A stretch of DNA of 64,000 nt, from NCBI RefSeq assembly GCF_030062585.1, contig NZ_CP071935.1:1-64000 (forward strand). The letters run 5' to 3'. Positions 40,083 through 50,035 of this stretch are shown piece after piece. Numbering within the stretch: the stretch's first letter is position 1; every line of letters starts with the position of its first letter. Origin of the DNA: Helicobacter pylori. GTDB lineage: Bacteria > Campylobacterota > Campylobacteria > Campylobacterales > Helicobacteraceae. The notes below the pieces were generated by a model. It was not told the DNA's origin, made no database searches, and saw nothing but the letters and a program-made list of their open reading frames with translations. Made by a program: the position numbers and the translations under genes.

Positions 40083-41104
40083 TTTTCTAACACCTTTAAA
40101 ATCGTTTCTTTAGGGATATGAGAGGCAGCCTCAAACGCTCCAATGCCTTTAGGTAAAATGAATTTTAGGGTTTGGTTCTCGCTTTTTTTGTCTAAAAACA
40201 AGCGTTCATAAAATTTTTGAAGATCAAGGATTTGGTAATTGAATATCAGATCAAATTTTTTCAATAAATTTTCTATGCGTTCGCATTCTTTTAAAGTGAG
40301 CATGCCTAAAGAAAGGGCTAAATCATTAGCCATGCGCATGCCAATAGCGATCGCTTCGCCATGCAAAAATCGCTCATAATCAGTCTCTTTTTCTATCGCA
40401 TGCCCAAAGGTATGCCCGTAATTCAACCCGGCTCTGATATTTTGCTCTTTTTCATCTTGAACAACGACTTGAGCTTTGATACTGACGCTTTGAAAGATTA
40501 CTTCTTCTAAACAATCTTTTAAATCCTTTGTTTCCAATCTTTCTACCAAGTTTTTATCAAAACACACCGCCATTTTAATGATTTCAGCCACCCCTGCTTG
40601 AAATTCCCTTTTTTCAAGGGTTTTTAAAAAAGACAAATCAATATAAACCGCTCTAGGCTGGTGGAACGATCCAATTAAATTCTTGCCATAAGCCGTATTG
40701 ATCCCTGTTTTCCCCCCCACGCTCGCATCCACTTGAGCGAGCAAAGTCGTAGGGATATTAATAAAATCAATCCCCCTAAAATAAATACTGCTCGCAAACC
40801 CCACCATATCGCTTATCACTCCCCCACCAAGGGCTATCATTAAAGAATGGCGGTTTAATTGCATTTCAAAGGCGTTGTTTAAAATGCGCTCTAATGAATG
40901 AAAATTCTTGTATTTTTCCCCAGACTCTATCACGCACACTCTGACTTCTAAGGCTTTCAAGCGCTCTAATAAATAGGGCAAATGCAACCCGGCCACGATG
41001 CTATCGCTAATGATGAGGGCTTTTTGTTTCAATTTTATTTCAGGCAGTTCCCCCAAAAACACTTTATAGCTTTTTTCTTTTAAGGGGATTACAATTTCTT
41101 GCAT
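40073..41104 (-). CDS. aroB: 3-dehydroquinate synthase
   Basis: NAD- and zinc-dependent second enzyme of the shikimate pathway, 343 residues. Family motifs: [56 protein letters not shown], and the zinc histidines in [12 protein letters not shown] and [11 protein letters not shown]. The length is normal for epsilonproteobacteria. It lies five bases after the gene at 41109-42551 and overlaps the MscS gene. Confidence 0.96.
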   Translation of the reverse strand: MQEIVIPLKEKSYKVFLGELPEIKLKQKALIISDSIVAGLHLPYLLERLKALEVRVCVIESGEKYKNFHSLERILNNAFEMQLNRHSLMIALGGGVISDMVGFASSIYFRGIDFINIPTTLLAQVDASVGGKTGINTAYGKNLIGSFHQPRAVYIDLSFLKTLEKREFQAGVAEIIKMAVCFDKNLVERLETKDLKDCLEEVIFQSVSIKAQVVVQDEKEQNIRAGLNYGHTFGHAIEKETDYERFLHGEAIAIGMRMANDLALSLGMLTLKECERIENLLKKFDLIFNYQILDLQKFYERLFLDKKSENQTLKFILPKGIGAFEAASHIPKETILKVLEKWH

Positions 41105-41108
41105 TCTT

Positions 41109-42551
41109 TCACTCCGCTACAGGGATAAAAATTTGAGGGTTATCATCGTTTAAAAACGCTAATTTTTCCACTTTAGTGGATAAAAACCACCAAAAGCGCG
41201 TGTGCGTGATGCACTCTTCAAAAGGCATGAAATGCAAAATGGGATTTCTTAAAGAATTGAGATACATAATAGGATTTCTAATATCGGTTTGAAAAATCTC
41301 AATCTTGCGGTTGAATGCGTTGGCTAAATTTTCATAATGATTGACAATCTCGTTTTTATAGCGCTTGTTAGGGTCAAAATCATAGAGCAACAAGCCCAAA
41401 TCCATTTGCATAGACACATCAAAGATCACTGAAGACATGTCCTCATTAATATCCAAGCTTTCATTCAATACCACCACGCTTTGAGAGGTTTTAGACAAGC
41501 CAAAAGTGTTGGTTTTATAAACCGGGGTGGCTGTTTTATACAAGGCCTTTCGGTGTTTTTTAGATAAAAAAAGCTCTCTGCCTACCACGATTAGGCCCAT
41601 TTTTTTCTGGTGGTCTTCATGAAGTTTTTGGATAAAACTTTTCCCATAAAAATCAAAATTCACTTCAATGCTTTCGGTTTCTAGCGCTAAAAATTTGTGG
41701 TAAAACTTAGGGCTAGTGGGGTGTAAAACCTGAATGTAGAGCTTGTAGCTCTTTAAACGTTTGTGCAAAAACAAGGCTTGATACACATCGCGCATCATCG
41801 CTTTTCTGTTCTGCAAACGCATATCAATGTATAAATAAATGCTCTTACCAAAGGGGGCTGGGAACTGCCCGACATTGCTTTTGACTTGATGATACACCGC
41901 ATTCAAAATTTCAGGATTGCCCGCCACTAAAAGAATGTCTCGCGGCTGGATAACCAAAGATTTAGTGGAGAGCAACAAAACATCGTTGCGATAAAGCCCT
42001 ACAATCCTGTATTCTTTTTGCCTGATAGAGCCAATATGCCTGTAAGCAAAAATGCTCCCAAAAGGCACATCAATCTCCATGATTTCGCCCTTGCCTAACC
42101 CAAACTCTCTAGGGGTGCTAGGGATATTAGGCAAACGAGAAATGAATTTATTGGCTAAAACTTCAAATTCATCAATCAAAATAAGCTTTTCATCTTTATT
42201 TTCTTCATTGTTTTCTAAAGTTTTTTCGCTATCTCTTTTCACGCTCAAAACCACGCGCATGCGTTTGAAATGGGTTTGAATGATTTTATGGATGATGCGT
42301 TGCTCTTTAAAATCCTGTATGATTAAAAACGCATCGCTCACCTCATCGTTTAACACCTGCAAAAGCCTAAAACTGGAAGTCGCATCAAAACAATGAAAAG
42401 CGAAAGTGCTCGGGTAATTTTTAGGGATAAGGCTCTCATCTTTGACAACCACTATATAAAAATTATGATTAGAATAATGCCTTAGCACCAAGTCTAAAAA
42501 ATTTTTTGCTACAATGCCATCTAAAATAAGGGCGATTTTCTTCAATTCCAA
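41109..42551 (-). CDS. COG3400-type protein with TrkA-C-like domain
   Basis: A 480-residue soluble protein. The N-terminal part resembles a degenerate TrkA-N (Rossmann) domain ([20 protein letters not shown]) without the glycine-rich NAD loop. A TrkA-C/RCK-like domain follows ([36 protein letters not shown]). A third part from about residue 270 may be another ligand-sensing domain. I expect regulation of ion transport, but no transporter gene is adjacent. A TATAAT box on the minus strand at 42575-42580 would start transcription close to the ATG. Confidence 0.65.
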   Translation of the reverse strand: MELKKIALILDGIVAKNFLDLVLRHYSNHNFYIVVVKDESLIPKNYPSTFAFHCFDATSSFRLLQVLNDEVSDAFLIIQDFKEQRIIHKIIQTHFKRMRVVLSVKRDSEKTLENNEENKDEKLILIDEFEVLANKFISRLPNIPSTPREFGLGKGEIMEIDVPFGSIFAYRHIGSIRQKEYRIVGLYRNDVLLLSTKSLVIQPRDILLVAGNPEILNAVYHQVKSNVGQFPAPFGKSIYLYIDMRLQNRKAMMRDVYQALFLHKRLKSYKLYIQVLHPTSPKFYHKFLALETESIEVNFDFYGKSFIQKLHEDHQKKMGLIVVGRELFLSKKHRKALYKTATPVYKTNTFGLSKTSQSVVVLNESLDINEDMSSVIFDVSMQMDLGLLLYDFDPNKRYKNEIVNHYENLANAFNRKIEIFQTDIRNPIMYLNSLRNPILHFMPFEECITHTRFWWFLSTKVEKLAFLNDDNPQIFIPVAE

Positions 42552-42574
42552 ACTTCCTAAAAAATGATTACGCC

Positions 42575-42580
42575 ATTATA
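42575..42580 (-). promoter_or_regulatory. Candidate -10 box for the gene group 42551 down to aroB and beyond
   Basis: TATAAT on the minus strand, 24 bases before the ATG at 42551, in the 50-base divergent gap to tgt. It would give a very short leader containing AGGAAG. No clear -35 box is seen. Confidence 0.45.
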
Positions 42581-42601
42581 TCCAAGATTAAGGCTTAAAC
42601 G

Positions 42602-43717
42602 ATGGATTTTCAACTCCAAGCTGTTGATGATAACGCGCGAGCTGGCGTTTTGAATTTAGCTCATTCTCAAGTAGAGACACCCGTTTTTATGCCAGTAGGC
42701 ACGCAAGGCTGTATCAAATCTTTAGACGCTACAGATGCGCAAGAAATTTTAGGCGCTAAACTCATTTTAGCCAACACCTATCACATGTATTTAAGGCCGG
42801 GCGAGAAAGTGGTTGAACAATTAGGGGGCTTGCATCGTTTCGCTCAATTTCATGGGAGTTTTTTAACCGATAGCGGAGGGTTTCAAGCCTTTAGCTTGAG
42901 CGATAACGTCAAATTGCAAGAAGACGGGATCGTTTTTAAATCCCATATTGATGGGAGCAAGCATTTATTCACACCCGCTAAAGTTTTAGACATTCAATAT
43001 TCTTTGAATAGCGATATTATGATGGTTTTAGACGATTTAGTGGGCTTGCCCGCTCCGCTAAAACGCCTTGAAGAATCCATTAAAAGAAGCGCTAAATGGG
43101 CGAATCTCAGCCTAGAATACCACAAAGAAAATAACCACCCCAACAACAACCTTTTTGCCATTATCCAGGGTGGGACGCATTTGAAAATGCGCAGCCTTAG
43201 CGTGGGGTTAACGCATGAAGGTTTTGATGGCTACGCTATAGGCGGTTTAGCGGTGGGGGAAAGCGCTGATGAAATGCTAGAAACCATCGCACACACCGCC
43301 CCCTTGCTCCCCAAAGACAAGCCTCGCTACTTAATGGGCGTAGGCACGCCTGAAAATATCCTAGACGCTATCAGTTTAGGGGTGGATATGTTTGATTGCG
43401 TGATGCCCACCAGAAACGCCAGAAACGCTACCCTTTTCACGCATTCTGGCAAAATTTCTATCAAAAACGCGCCCTATAAATTGGACAACACCCCCATTGA
43501 AGAAAATTGTGCTTGTTATACTTGCAAACGCTATTCTAAAGCCTATTTGCACCATCTCTTTAGGGCTAAAGAACTCACTTACGCTCGTTTAGCCAGCTTG
43601 CACAATTTGCATTTTTATTTAGAGCTGGTTAAAAACGCCAGAAACGCTATTTTAGAAAAGCGGTTTTTGAGTTTTAAAAAAGAATTTTTAGAAAAATACC
43701 ACTCTTGTTCGCATTGA
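42602..43717 (+). CDS. tgt: tRNA-guanine transglycosylase
   Basis: Exchanges guanine-34 for preQ1 in tRNAs with GUN anticodons (queuosine pathway); 371 residues. Catalytic Asp is in [13 protein letters not shown] and the second Asp in [16 protein letters not shown]; the zinc site is [22 protein letters not shown]. The length is normal. It stands alone on the plus strand between two minus-strand groups. Hairpins in the following 254-base gap probably end its transcript. Confidence 0.97.
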   Translation: MDFQLQAVDDNARAGVLNLAHSQVETPVFMPVGTQGCIKSLDATDAQEILGAKLILANTYHMYLRPGEKVVEQLGGLHRFAQFHGSFLTDSGGFQAFSLSDNVKLQEDGIVFKSHIDGSKHLFTPAKVLDIQYSLNSDIMMVLDDLVGLPAPLKRLEESIKRSAKWANLSLEYHKENNHPNNNLFAIIQGGTHLKMRSLSVGLTHEGFDGYAIGGLAVGESADEMLETIAHTAPLLPKDKPRYLMGVGTPENILDAISLGVDMFDCVMPTRNARNATLFTHSGKISIKNAPYKLDNTPIEENCACYTCKRYSKAYLHHLFRAKELTYARLASLHNLHFYLELVKNARNAILEKRFLSFKKEFLEKYHSCSH

Positions 43718-43722
43718 GTGGT
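43698..43722 (+). terminator. Hairpin across the tgt stop codon
   Basis: ACCACTC at 43698-43704 pairs with GAGTGGT at 43716-43722 around an 11-base loop, and the tgt stop lies in the second arm. It is followed by AT-rich but not purely T sequence, so it is a weak terminator candidate. Confidence 0.35.
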
Positions 43723-43793
43723 ATAACTAAAACTTTTTAACTTTTTTAAAAAATGGGATTTTTAACTTTATTTTTATAGTAAAACTCATTTTC

Positions 43794-43836
43794 TTAAGGG
43801 GATAGGGGGGTATTTTGAAATAATTCTCCCCCTTAA
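43794..43836. repeat. G/C-tract inverted repeat in the tgt-lpxL gap
   Basis: TTAAGGGG at 43794-43801 is matched by CCCCTTAA at 43829-43836. The loop also carries a G6 run at 43805-43810, and a C6 run follows at 43837-43842. It lies in a convergent gap with no gene, and its role is unknown. Confidence 0.55.
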
Positions 43837-43922
43837 CCCCCCAACTAAATCCCCCTAACCCAAGAAGACCGCCTTAAGAAATTATCGCTTGATTAAAATC
43901 AAGCTCTTTACTATTTATTTTT

Positions 43923-43946
43923 AAAAAATGCCTTTTAGCATTTTTT
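43923..43946. terminator. Two-way rho-independent terminator between tgt and lpxL
   Basis: AAAAAATGC at 43923-43931 pairs with GCATTTTTT at 43938-43946 around a six-base loop, followed by AATTTTT. The A/T flanks make it work in both directions, which fits its place between the convergent tgt and lpxL genes. Confidence 0.7.
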
Positions 43947-43971
43947 AATTTTTATCATTCCACTCAAAACC

Positions 43972-44958
43972 CTATCTTTGATAAATTTCAGGGTGGGTGC
44001 TTTTAAAACGCCTGTGGAACCAAAAATAACTTTCCGGGTGGTTTCTAATCACTTCTTCACACAAACTCGCTTGGGCTTGCGTGCATTCTAAAATATCGTT
44101 CTCAGCGTTATCGGTGATTTGAGAGCGGATACTTTCGTAATAGGTCGCTGTGTAATGCGAATAATCGTCATTAAAATCAATGAATACCGGCTGGATGTCT
44201 ATATTGTAGCGGCGCGATAAAATAGAAGCGATCGTGGTGTGCGTAGCGTCTTTATTAAAGAACTTCACCACCACCCCATCTTTAGGCACGACATTTTGAT
44301 CCACTAAAATCCCCACAAGGCCATTGCCTTGATTATACATTTTAATGAGTTCTTTCATCGCTCCCACTTTATTGACAAAACGCACCCCAAACGCCTCTCG
44401 CCTGCTCATGATCATGTGATTGATGGGAGCGAATTTAGTCAAACGCCCCAAACACCCCCTACCATAATTTTCATAATATTGCGCCAAAGTCGTGCCTACC
44501 GCTTCCCAATAGCCAAAATGCATGCATAAAGTGATCGCTTGGCCTTCCTTGTTTAAAGACTTCCACACATTTTCTTCATTGATGAGCGTGAAACGAGCGT
44601 CGTATTCATCTTTAGGGATAAAGATCACTCTAATGGTTTCTAAAATGATGAAAGCAAAATTTTCATAACCCTTTTTAATAATCCTTTTTTTCTCTTCTTC
44701 GCTTTTAGAATCCCCAAACACAAAATCCAAATTGGCTTTAGCGTCAAAATAACGGCGTCTATCAAAGGTTCTCATCAGCCACGCTAAAGCTTTAATGCAC
44801 CTTAAAAACCAAAAATGGGGCATTTTAGCCAACATAAACCCCAAAATATTCACTAAAGATTCCACGATAAAAATACTCAAAATGCGCAGTTCTGTTTTAA
44901 AACCCTTATCGTCTTTGTTCAATATTTTTTCGTGTATGAGTCGTTCTTTGTAAGTCAT
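43972..44958 (-). CDS. lpxL: Lipid A late acyltransferase, LpxL/HtrB family
   Basis: A 328-residue inner-membrane-associated enzyme that adds a secondary acyl chain to Kdo-lipid A. An N-terminal hydrophobic anchor (RILSIFIVESLVNILGFMLA) is followed by the catalytic HX4E motif in CMHFGYWEA and a second conserved region GLVGILVDQNVVP. I chose the ATG at 44958, which has AAAGGAAAAAG upstream and overlaps the waaC stop; an upstream ATG at 44988 lies inside waaC. This corresponds, from memory, to HP0280. Its partner activity LpxJ is encoded at 52068-52721. Confidence 0.85.
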   Translation of the reverse strand: MTYKERLIHEKILNKDDKGFKTELRILSIFIVESLVNILGFMLAKMPHFWFLRCIKALAWLMRTFDRRRYFDAKANLDFVFGDSKSEEEKKRIIKKGYENFAFIILETIRVIFIPKDEYDARFTLINEENVWKSLNKEGQAITLCMHFGYWEAVGTTLAQYYENYGRGCLGRLTKFAPINHMIMSRREAFGVRFVNKVGAMKELIKMYNQGNGLVGILVDQNVVPKDGVVVKFFNKDATHTTIASILSRRYNIDIQPVFIDFNDDYSHYTATYYESIRSQITDNAENDILECTQAQASLCEEVIRNHPESYFWFHRRFKSTHPEIYQR

Positions 44959-45977
44959 TCTTTTTCCTTTAAAATGTTTAAAACGCATTCTTTAATTTTT
45001 TTAGGTTCTATGTTTTGGATAGAAAAATCCTTTTTATGGTAGCTGGCGTTTGAATTACCGGTGAGCGAAACATTGATCGGGCTTTCCAATTTAAAACGCT
45101 CCATGGGCGTGTTGCCATAAAGGGTGATGCTAGGTTTTTGCAACGCCCATGCTAAATGCGTGATGCCCGTATCGCCCCCAATAATCAAATCCATTTTAAA
45201 AAGCAACGCCTTAACCTCGTTTAAAGTGAGTTTAGGGAGCAATAATATATCGCGCTGGTGTTTTAAAGCGTGATAAAGCGTAGTGGCTTTATGTTCATCA
45301 GCATGCCATAACAAGCAAATTTGAAAATTTTCTAGCATTAACGCTAACTCTTTAAAACGCTCTGTGGGGTAAGTTTTATTGATTTTAGAAGTTTCTAAAA
45401 CAAAAAGGATTTTTAGCTTATTCTCATTCAAATTTAACGCATTGATTTTTGGAGAATCTTGGTAAGAAAACACTTTAGATCTAGAGCTTAAGCCCTCTGA
45501 AATTTCTTTTGAAATTTCTTTTTGGGGCAAGTTTAGAGCATGGGATAGGAGCGTGAAATTGCGCTTTAAAATGGGCTCATCATAAGCGATAGAAACTTTT
45601 TGCGAGTAAAAAAACGCACTCAAACCCTCTCTAGCTGAAGCGTAATCAAAGCCGACTTTTTTAGGGGCTTTCAACATTTGAGTGATGAGAGCGGATTTGA
45701 CTAGGCCTTGCATGTCAATGATTATATCGTATTCATAAGCCCTTAAAGATTTAAAAAGTTTGAAAATCTTCAAAGGGTTAAAGGTTTTGAGCGCGCTTTT
45801 TAAAGCGATGGGGTGTAATTTATCAATATAGGGGGAATGCTCTAAAATCGCGCCAAATCTTTCATCCACGAACCATTCTATTTGAGCGTCAGCGAAACGC
45901 TCTTTAATCAGCACTAAAAACACCGCGCTCACGATAATATCCCCAAGCGCTGAAAGCCTGACAACCGCTATTTTCAA
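44955..45977 (-). CDS. waaC: LPS heptosyltransferase I
   Basis: Cytosolic-face glycosyltransferase of family 9, 340 residues, which adds the first heptose to the lipid A-Kdo core. The N-terminal MKIAVVRLSALGDIIVSAVF and the nucleotide-sugar site IIGGDTGITHLAWAL, then TLYGNTPMER, are typical. The start is a TTG overlapping the ppx stop (TTGA); it is the only start that keeps the first strand, and translation is probably coupled. It overlaps lpxL at the other end. Confidence 0.92.
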   Translation of the reverse strand: MKIAVVRLSALGDIIVSAVFLVLIKERFADAQIEWFVDERFGAILEHSPYIDKLHPIALKSALKTFNPLKIFKLFKSLRAYEYDIIIDMQGLVKSALITQMLKAPKKVGFDYASAREGLSAFFYSQKVSIAYDEPILKRNFTLLSHALNLPQKEISKEISEGLSSRSKVFSYQDSPKINALNLNENKLKILFVLETSKINKTYPTERFKELALMLENFQICLLWHADEHKATTLYHALKHQRDILLLPKLTLNEVKALLFKMDLIIGGDTGITHLAWALQKPSITLYGNTPMERFKLESPINVSLTGNSNASYHKKDFSIQNIEPKKIKECVLNILKEKE

Positions 45978-47428
45978 GCAAACTCTATCGTCAAAGGAAT
46001 GGGCTTAATGAGTTTGGGGAGCATCTCTTTAGCCAAGTAAAGCGCATCATTAGAATGGATCACAAGCTTGTTTTTTTCTAGCGTGTATTTTAGATGATGG
46101 CTGTCTGTCAGGCACAAATTTTCGGCTAAAGAAAGGATAAAACTCAGCCATTGTAAGGTTAAAAGGCTTGGCATCATCGCGCTCATGTGGGCGATAGCGT
46201 TGTCTTTAGGGATTTTTTTATGGCTGAATTGCGCTAATAAGCAAATGATCGCTCTATCCTGGTGGCTAAAGCCATAACTCAAAGCGTTTAAAATGAAATA
46301 CGCGCTGTGCTTGTGGGCTAAATAGACGCTTAAAATCTTACCCATGCTCGCTAATTCCCCCGCAATCTTTAAATGGAAGAGGTATTTTTCATCTATTTTA
46401 TGCAAAGGCGATAAGGCTTCAAACAATTTCACGCATTCTTTTTTGACTTTTTGGCTGTGCTTTTCATGGGGTAAAAAGCGATCTTTTAGAGAGATGAGAG
46501 AGGGGTTGATATTGGGGGGGAATTTATGGTAATGATGGCGCAATAAATCGCTTAAAAACACGCCTTCTCTCACCCCTACGCCACTGGTGATCATTAAAGA
46601 AGTTTTTAAATGCTCTAACACGACTAATAAAATCAACGCCCCGCTCCTGATGCTATCTAAACGCTCTTCATTCACCCCCAAAAGCCGTAATTGATCTTCT
46701 TTAAGCATGACGATTTTTTCAATGAACGCTAAATTTTTATGTGCATCTATTTCATAACCATGCAAAGAATCAATAGGGTAATCAAAGCGTTTCATGAGTA
46801 TCTTACTCAACGCCCTAATCGTCCCCCCCACCCCAAAGGCGTTTTTGTGTTTAAAGGGCAGTTTAGAGACTTCTTTTTGGATAAAGGCTTTAGCCAATTT
46901 GACCTCTAAGTCTTTGTCTAAAAACATTTCTTTAATGCGAATCGTCCCAACATCAAGCGAGATTAAGTCCTTAATCTTGCCTTTTTCAATCAATGCGCAC
47001 TCGGTGCTACCCCCTCCAATATCTATCGTGATCCCTGAATTTTTATGCAACAAATTCGCGCACGCGATCCCGCCATAGAGCGCTTCTTTTTGCCCATCAA
47101 TGATTTTGATTTGCAAACCGCAAGCCTTTTTCACCCTCGCTACAAACTCTAACCGATTAGGGGCATCGCGCACCGCTGAGGTCGCCACGCACAGGATTTT
47201 TTTGCTTTTGTATTTGAGGGCGATTTCTTTAAATTCGCTCAAGGCTTTAACGGCTCTTTGCATGGGGATTTCTTGTAAGATTCCATTAAACGCATAACAG
47301 CCCTCTGAAATCCTAACCTTAGACTTAGTCTCAAAAAGCAAGTAAAACCCAAACTGGCTCGTCTTTTTAAAGACAGCCAAACGCACTGAATTAGAGCCTA
47401 TATCAATCACGGTTGTGATTTTAGCCAT
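45974..47428 (-). CDS. ppx: Exopolyphosphatase / guanosine pentaphosphatase (Ppx/GppA)
   Basis: A 484-residue actin-fold phosphatase. The phosphate-1 motif is TTVIDIGSNSVRLAVF and phosphate-2 is GITIDIGGGSTECALI; FGVGGTIRAL follows. The C-terminal part from about residue 310 is a degenerate HD-like helical domain. It should control polyphosphate and (p)ppGpp levels. Which reaction dominates is not readable from sequence. It starts ten bases after the ferredoxin gene on the same strand. Confidence 0.9.
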   Translation of the reverse strand: MAKITTVIDIGSNSVRLAVFKKTSQFGFYLLFETKSKVRISEGCYAFNGILQEIPMQRAVKALSEFKEIALKYKSKKILCVATSAVRDAPNRLEFVARVKKACGLQIKIIDGQKEALYGGIACANLLHKNSGITIDIGGGSTECALIEKGKIKDLISLDVGTIRIKEMFLDKDLEVKLAKAFIQKEVSKLPFKHKNAFGVGGTIRALSKILMKRFDYPIDSLHGYEIDAHKNLAFIEKIVMLKEDQLRLLGVNEERLDSIRSGALILLVVLEHLKTSLMITSGVGVREGVFLSDLLRHHYHKFPPNINPSLISLKDRFLPHEKHSQKVKKECVKLFEALSPLHKIDEKYLFHLKIAGELASMGKILSVYLAHKHSAYFILNALSYGFSHQDRAIICLLAQFSHKKIPKDNAIAHMSAMMPSLLTLQWLSFILSLAENLCLTDSHHLKYTLEKNKLVIHSNDALYLAKEMLPKLIKPIPLTIEFA

Positions 47429-47437
47429 TGCTAGCCT

Positions 47438-47689
47438 TTAATCTTGCTCTTTTAAGCTTTCGTATTTGTATTTCAATTCCTCTTTGCTCTCTGCATTGTT
47501 AGGATCCGGCAAGATCGCATCTACAGGGCATACGCTCACGCAACGAGGCTCATCATCATACCCATAACACTCCGTGCATCTGTCTGGATCAATATTATAA
47601 ATAGGATCGCCCTCTTCAATCGCCTCACTAGGGCATTCTTCTCTGCAAGCATCGCACGCAATGCATTCATCATTCACCAATAATGACAT
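47438..47689 (-). CDS. fdx: 2[4Fe-4S] ferredoxin, Allochromatium (Alvin) type
   Basis: An 83-residue electron carrier. The first cluster motif is CIACDACREECP and the second CTECYGYDDEPRCVSVCP; the latter has eight residues between the second and third Cys, the mark of the low-potential Alvin type. A charged C-terminal tail follows. In this species such a ferredoxin serves 2-oxoacid oxidoreductases and flavodoxin/NADP reductase; the partner is inferred from known physiology. AAGGAG precedes the ATG. Confidence 0.94.
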   Translation of the reverse strand: MSLLVNDECIACDACREECPSEAIEEGDPIYNIDPDRCTECYGYDDEPRCVSVCPVDAILPDPNNAESKEELKYKYESLKEQD

Positions 47690-47745
47690 GACTAACTCCT
47701 TTTAAAAAGTTTGAATACGATTTTTACTCTAAATTAGCTTAAAAT

Positions 47746-48303
47746 TCAATCTAAAAAGACTATTTTTTTTTGATTATAAGAATGGGGGCTAATTTCTAGC
47801 ACGCCTAAAACCCCTAAATCTTTTAAATGGGTGTAGTCTGGTTTGTGGGTTTCTACAAACACGCTCAAGCCCAAACGCCAAGCGAAATCTACCATGCCTT
47901 TTAGATCTTCTTTTAAAAGCTCTTCATCTAAAATGACCCCATCAGAGCCTTGAACAAGCGATTCTAAAAGCTGGTAATGGCTGATGAAAAGATCCTGATG
48001 GACAATCAAAGAGCTCGCATGGCGGCGCAATAACCCTAAAACTTCTAAATCAAACACGCTTGGCGCACCCATTTCGTATAATCCTTTGAAATTGACAATG
48101 ACGCAATCGGTGCGGGTGTTTTCTTTCAAAAGCTTTTCTAAAACCTCATCAGGGGTTACAAAAACGCAATCTTTGGTTTGAGGAATGACTCTAGGCAAGT
48201 AAGGGTTATACGACAGGCTTTTACCTAACATTTCATAAGAAAGTATGCCCTCTTTTAAGGCTAAGCTTTTTTGTAAATTGTCTAAAATCCCTATTTCTTG
48301 CAT
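47746..48303 (-). CDS. TrpC-like (indole-3-glycerol phosphate synthase fold) protein without catalytic lysine
   Basis: A 185-residue soluble protein. Its central part VHQDLFISHYQLLESLVQGSDGVILDE and LSVFVETHKPDYTHLKDLGV lines up with the second half of IGPS, where the family reads KDFIIDPYQ. The catalytic Lys of that motif is Gln here, and the protein is too short for a full TIM barrel, so enzymatic IGPS function is unlikely. The true role is unknown. It overlaps the 3' end of the TPR gene. Confidence 0.55.
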   Translation of the reverse strand: MQEIGILDNLQKSLALKEGILSYEMLGKSLSYNPYLPRVIPQTKDCVFVTPDEVLEKLLKENTRTDCVIVNFKGLYEMGAPSVFDLEVLGLLRRHASSLIVHQDLFISHYQLLESLVQGSDGVILDEELLKEDLKGMVDFAWRLGLSVFVETHKPDYTHLKDLGVLGVLEISPHSYNQKKIVFLD

Positions 48304-49586
48304 TCTTGAATGATCTTATTGTGTTCTTTTAGTTCGGGTTCGGCTTGAATAGACTCTTTAGCGATGCTAGAAAAGATTTTTTTAGCCTCCAAACAATTCC
48401 CTAATTTGTAATAACCCCATGCTAAAGAATCCAAATAAAGCACTGAGCCAGAATCCAACGCTAAGGCTTTCCTCACAAGATCCATGCCCCTTTTAACATC
48501 CATGTCATAATCTATTAAGGAATACCCTAAAAAATTATAAAAGAAAGCGTCTTGTGCGTCTTCTTTATCTTTGGTTTTAGCAAGCCATGCTTGGCGCTCT
48601 TTGGTGGCTTGCTCTAATTTTTGAATGATAGGCAGCATCTCTTCTTTGGTGAGCTTTTTTTTGTTCGCGCTCAAGCTTTCATAATGATAAATGGCCTCTA
48701 AGCCTAAGAATTTAGGGTCTTTTCTTTCTTGATAGATCAAAGAAGCCTGTTTGGAAGCTTGATCGAATTTTTTTTGCGCAGTGTATAAGTCTAGCAACAA
48801 ACGCCTGTCAAAGGGGAATAATTCTGCGATTTGCTGGGCCTTATCAAACTCTTTTAACAAGATTAATACCCCTATGTAAAATTGGGCGTTTTGAACAATA
48901 GGGTTTTTTTCATACAAACGAGCAAAAGTCGTTTTAGCCAAATCAAGCTCGTTAAATTGCGTGAAGGTGTTGAGCGCTTTTTGGCACAATTGCTCTGAGC
49001 AACCATACCTGTCTATATGGGATTGCAACAAATCCAAGCCTTCTTTTTTGCGGTTTTGCAAAAAATAGATCGTAATGAGTTTTTCTAAGCTGTCTTCATC
49101 ATGCACTTGGTTATAAAACTTATTCAACAACGGGAAAGCCTTATCCAAACGCTTTTGAGTCAAATACAAAGTCCCTAACACATTGTCTGTGGCTATGGTC
49201 TTTTCTTCTTTACGGATTTTGTGTAATAGTTCAATCGCTTTATCAATCTGCCCCATTTGCGCATAGCCATCCACTAAAATCTTATTGATAGAAACATCAT
49301 TACGATTATTGGTGATTTTTTGATAGAGCATGGCTAAATGCATAGCGGTTTTAATGTCCCCTAAACTCGCCGCTGAAATGGCCGCTTCTTTAGCATACAC
49401 CACCTTATTGGTTTGCTTGTAAAGATTCATATAGCCTTTTTGAGCGGCAGCAAAATCCCCTCTATGGAAAGCGTCTGAACTCAACAGGATTTGATGATCT
49501 TCTGAAAGGGTTTCAGCCTTAAGGCAAGAAAACAGACTAAAAAGCAATATATTTGCTAAAAATCTTTTCTTTATTGGAATATCCAT
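48291..49586 (-). CDS. Secreted TPR protein
   Basis: A 431-residue exported protein with a signal region (MDIPIKKRFLANILLFSLFS) followed by many TPR-type helical repeats through the rest (for example AKEAAISAASLGDIKTAMHL, GQIDKAIELLHKI, LGTLYLTQKRLDKAF, YYKLGNCLEAKKIF). LFSC is close to a lipobox, so it may be a lipoprotein; cleavage at CLKA-E by signal peptidase I is the alternative. The ATG at 49586 has AAGGAA upstream. Its neighbours upstream are a YkgJ-like gene and the pilus-like trio, so an assembly or scaffold role is possible but unproven. Confidence 0.7.
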   Translation of the reverse strand: MDIPIKKRFLANILLFSLFSCLKAETLSEDHQILLSSDAFHRGDFAAAQKGYMNLYKQTNKVVYAKEAAISAASLGDIKTAMHLAMLYQKITNNRNDVSINKILVDGYAQMGQIDKAIELLHKIRKEEKTIATDNVLGTLYLTQKRLDKAFPLLNKFYNQVHDEDSLEKLITIYFLQNRKKEGLDLLQSHIDRYGCSEQLCQKALNTFTQFNELDLAKTTFARLYEKNPIVQNAQFYIGVLILLKEFDKAQQIAELFPFDRRLLLDLYTAQKKFDQASKQASLIYQERKDPKFLGLEAIYHYESLSANKKKLTKEEMLPIIQKLEQATKERQAWLAKTKDKEDAQDAFFYNFLGYSLIDYDMDVKRGMDLVRKALALDSGSVLYLDSLAWGYYKLGNCLEAKKIFSSIAKESIQAEPELKEHNKIIQECKK

Positions 49587-49621
49587 TATTTTATTTCCTT
49601 TTTGTGTCACTATAATGAATT

Positions 49622-50020
49622 TTAGCGCACTTTAGTTTCTTTGGTTTTTCGTATAATCCCCGGACAGCTTTGACAAAAAGCTTTTTTTTGCTCTTTAGAG
49701 AAAGTTTTCACGCTCTCCCAAAAAGGAAAAGTTTGGCATTGTTTAGGGCGTACGCTATAAATCTGGCATTTTTTGGTTTCTAAATCCAAAAACACGCACG
49801 CCAAACCCAACTCTTTAGCGTCTTTTTCTAATAAAGAGAACTTATACCCCACCTTTTTAACGTATTTTTGACTGAATTCTTCTAATTCTAATTTTAAAAA
49901 AGCACTAATTTGTTGCATTTCTTGGATATTCAAAAAAATATACCCGCTTTCCCCCACGCAACACTTTGCCCCACAACCCTCGCATGCCTTAGGATTAAAA
50001 CTGAAATCAAAATCTTGCAT
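49622..50020 (-). CDS. YkgJ-family cysteine-cluster protein
   Basis: A 132-residue protein with the family's Cys cluster CEGCGAKCC near residues 14-22, then CVFLDLETKKCQIY and RPKQCQTFPFW and a late CQSC. YkgJ (UPF0153) proteins bind a metal, probably Zn or an Fe-S cluster; the function is unknown. It lies 15 bases after the gene at 50036-50575 and is probably part of that transcript. Confidence 0.8.
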   Translation of the reverse strand: MQDFDFSFNPKACEGCGAKCCVGESGYIFLNIQEMQQISAFLKLELEEFSQKYVKKVGYKFSLLEKDAKELGLACVFLDLETKKCQIYSVRPKQCQTFPFWESVKTFSKEQKKAFCQSCPGIIRKTKETKVR

Positions 50021-50035
50021 TAAACTACCCCTATC

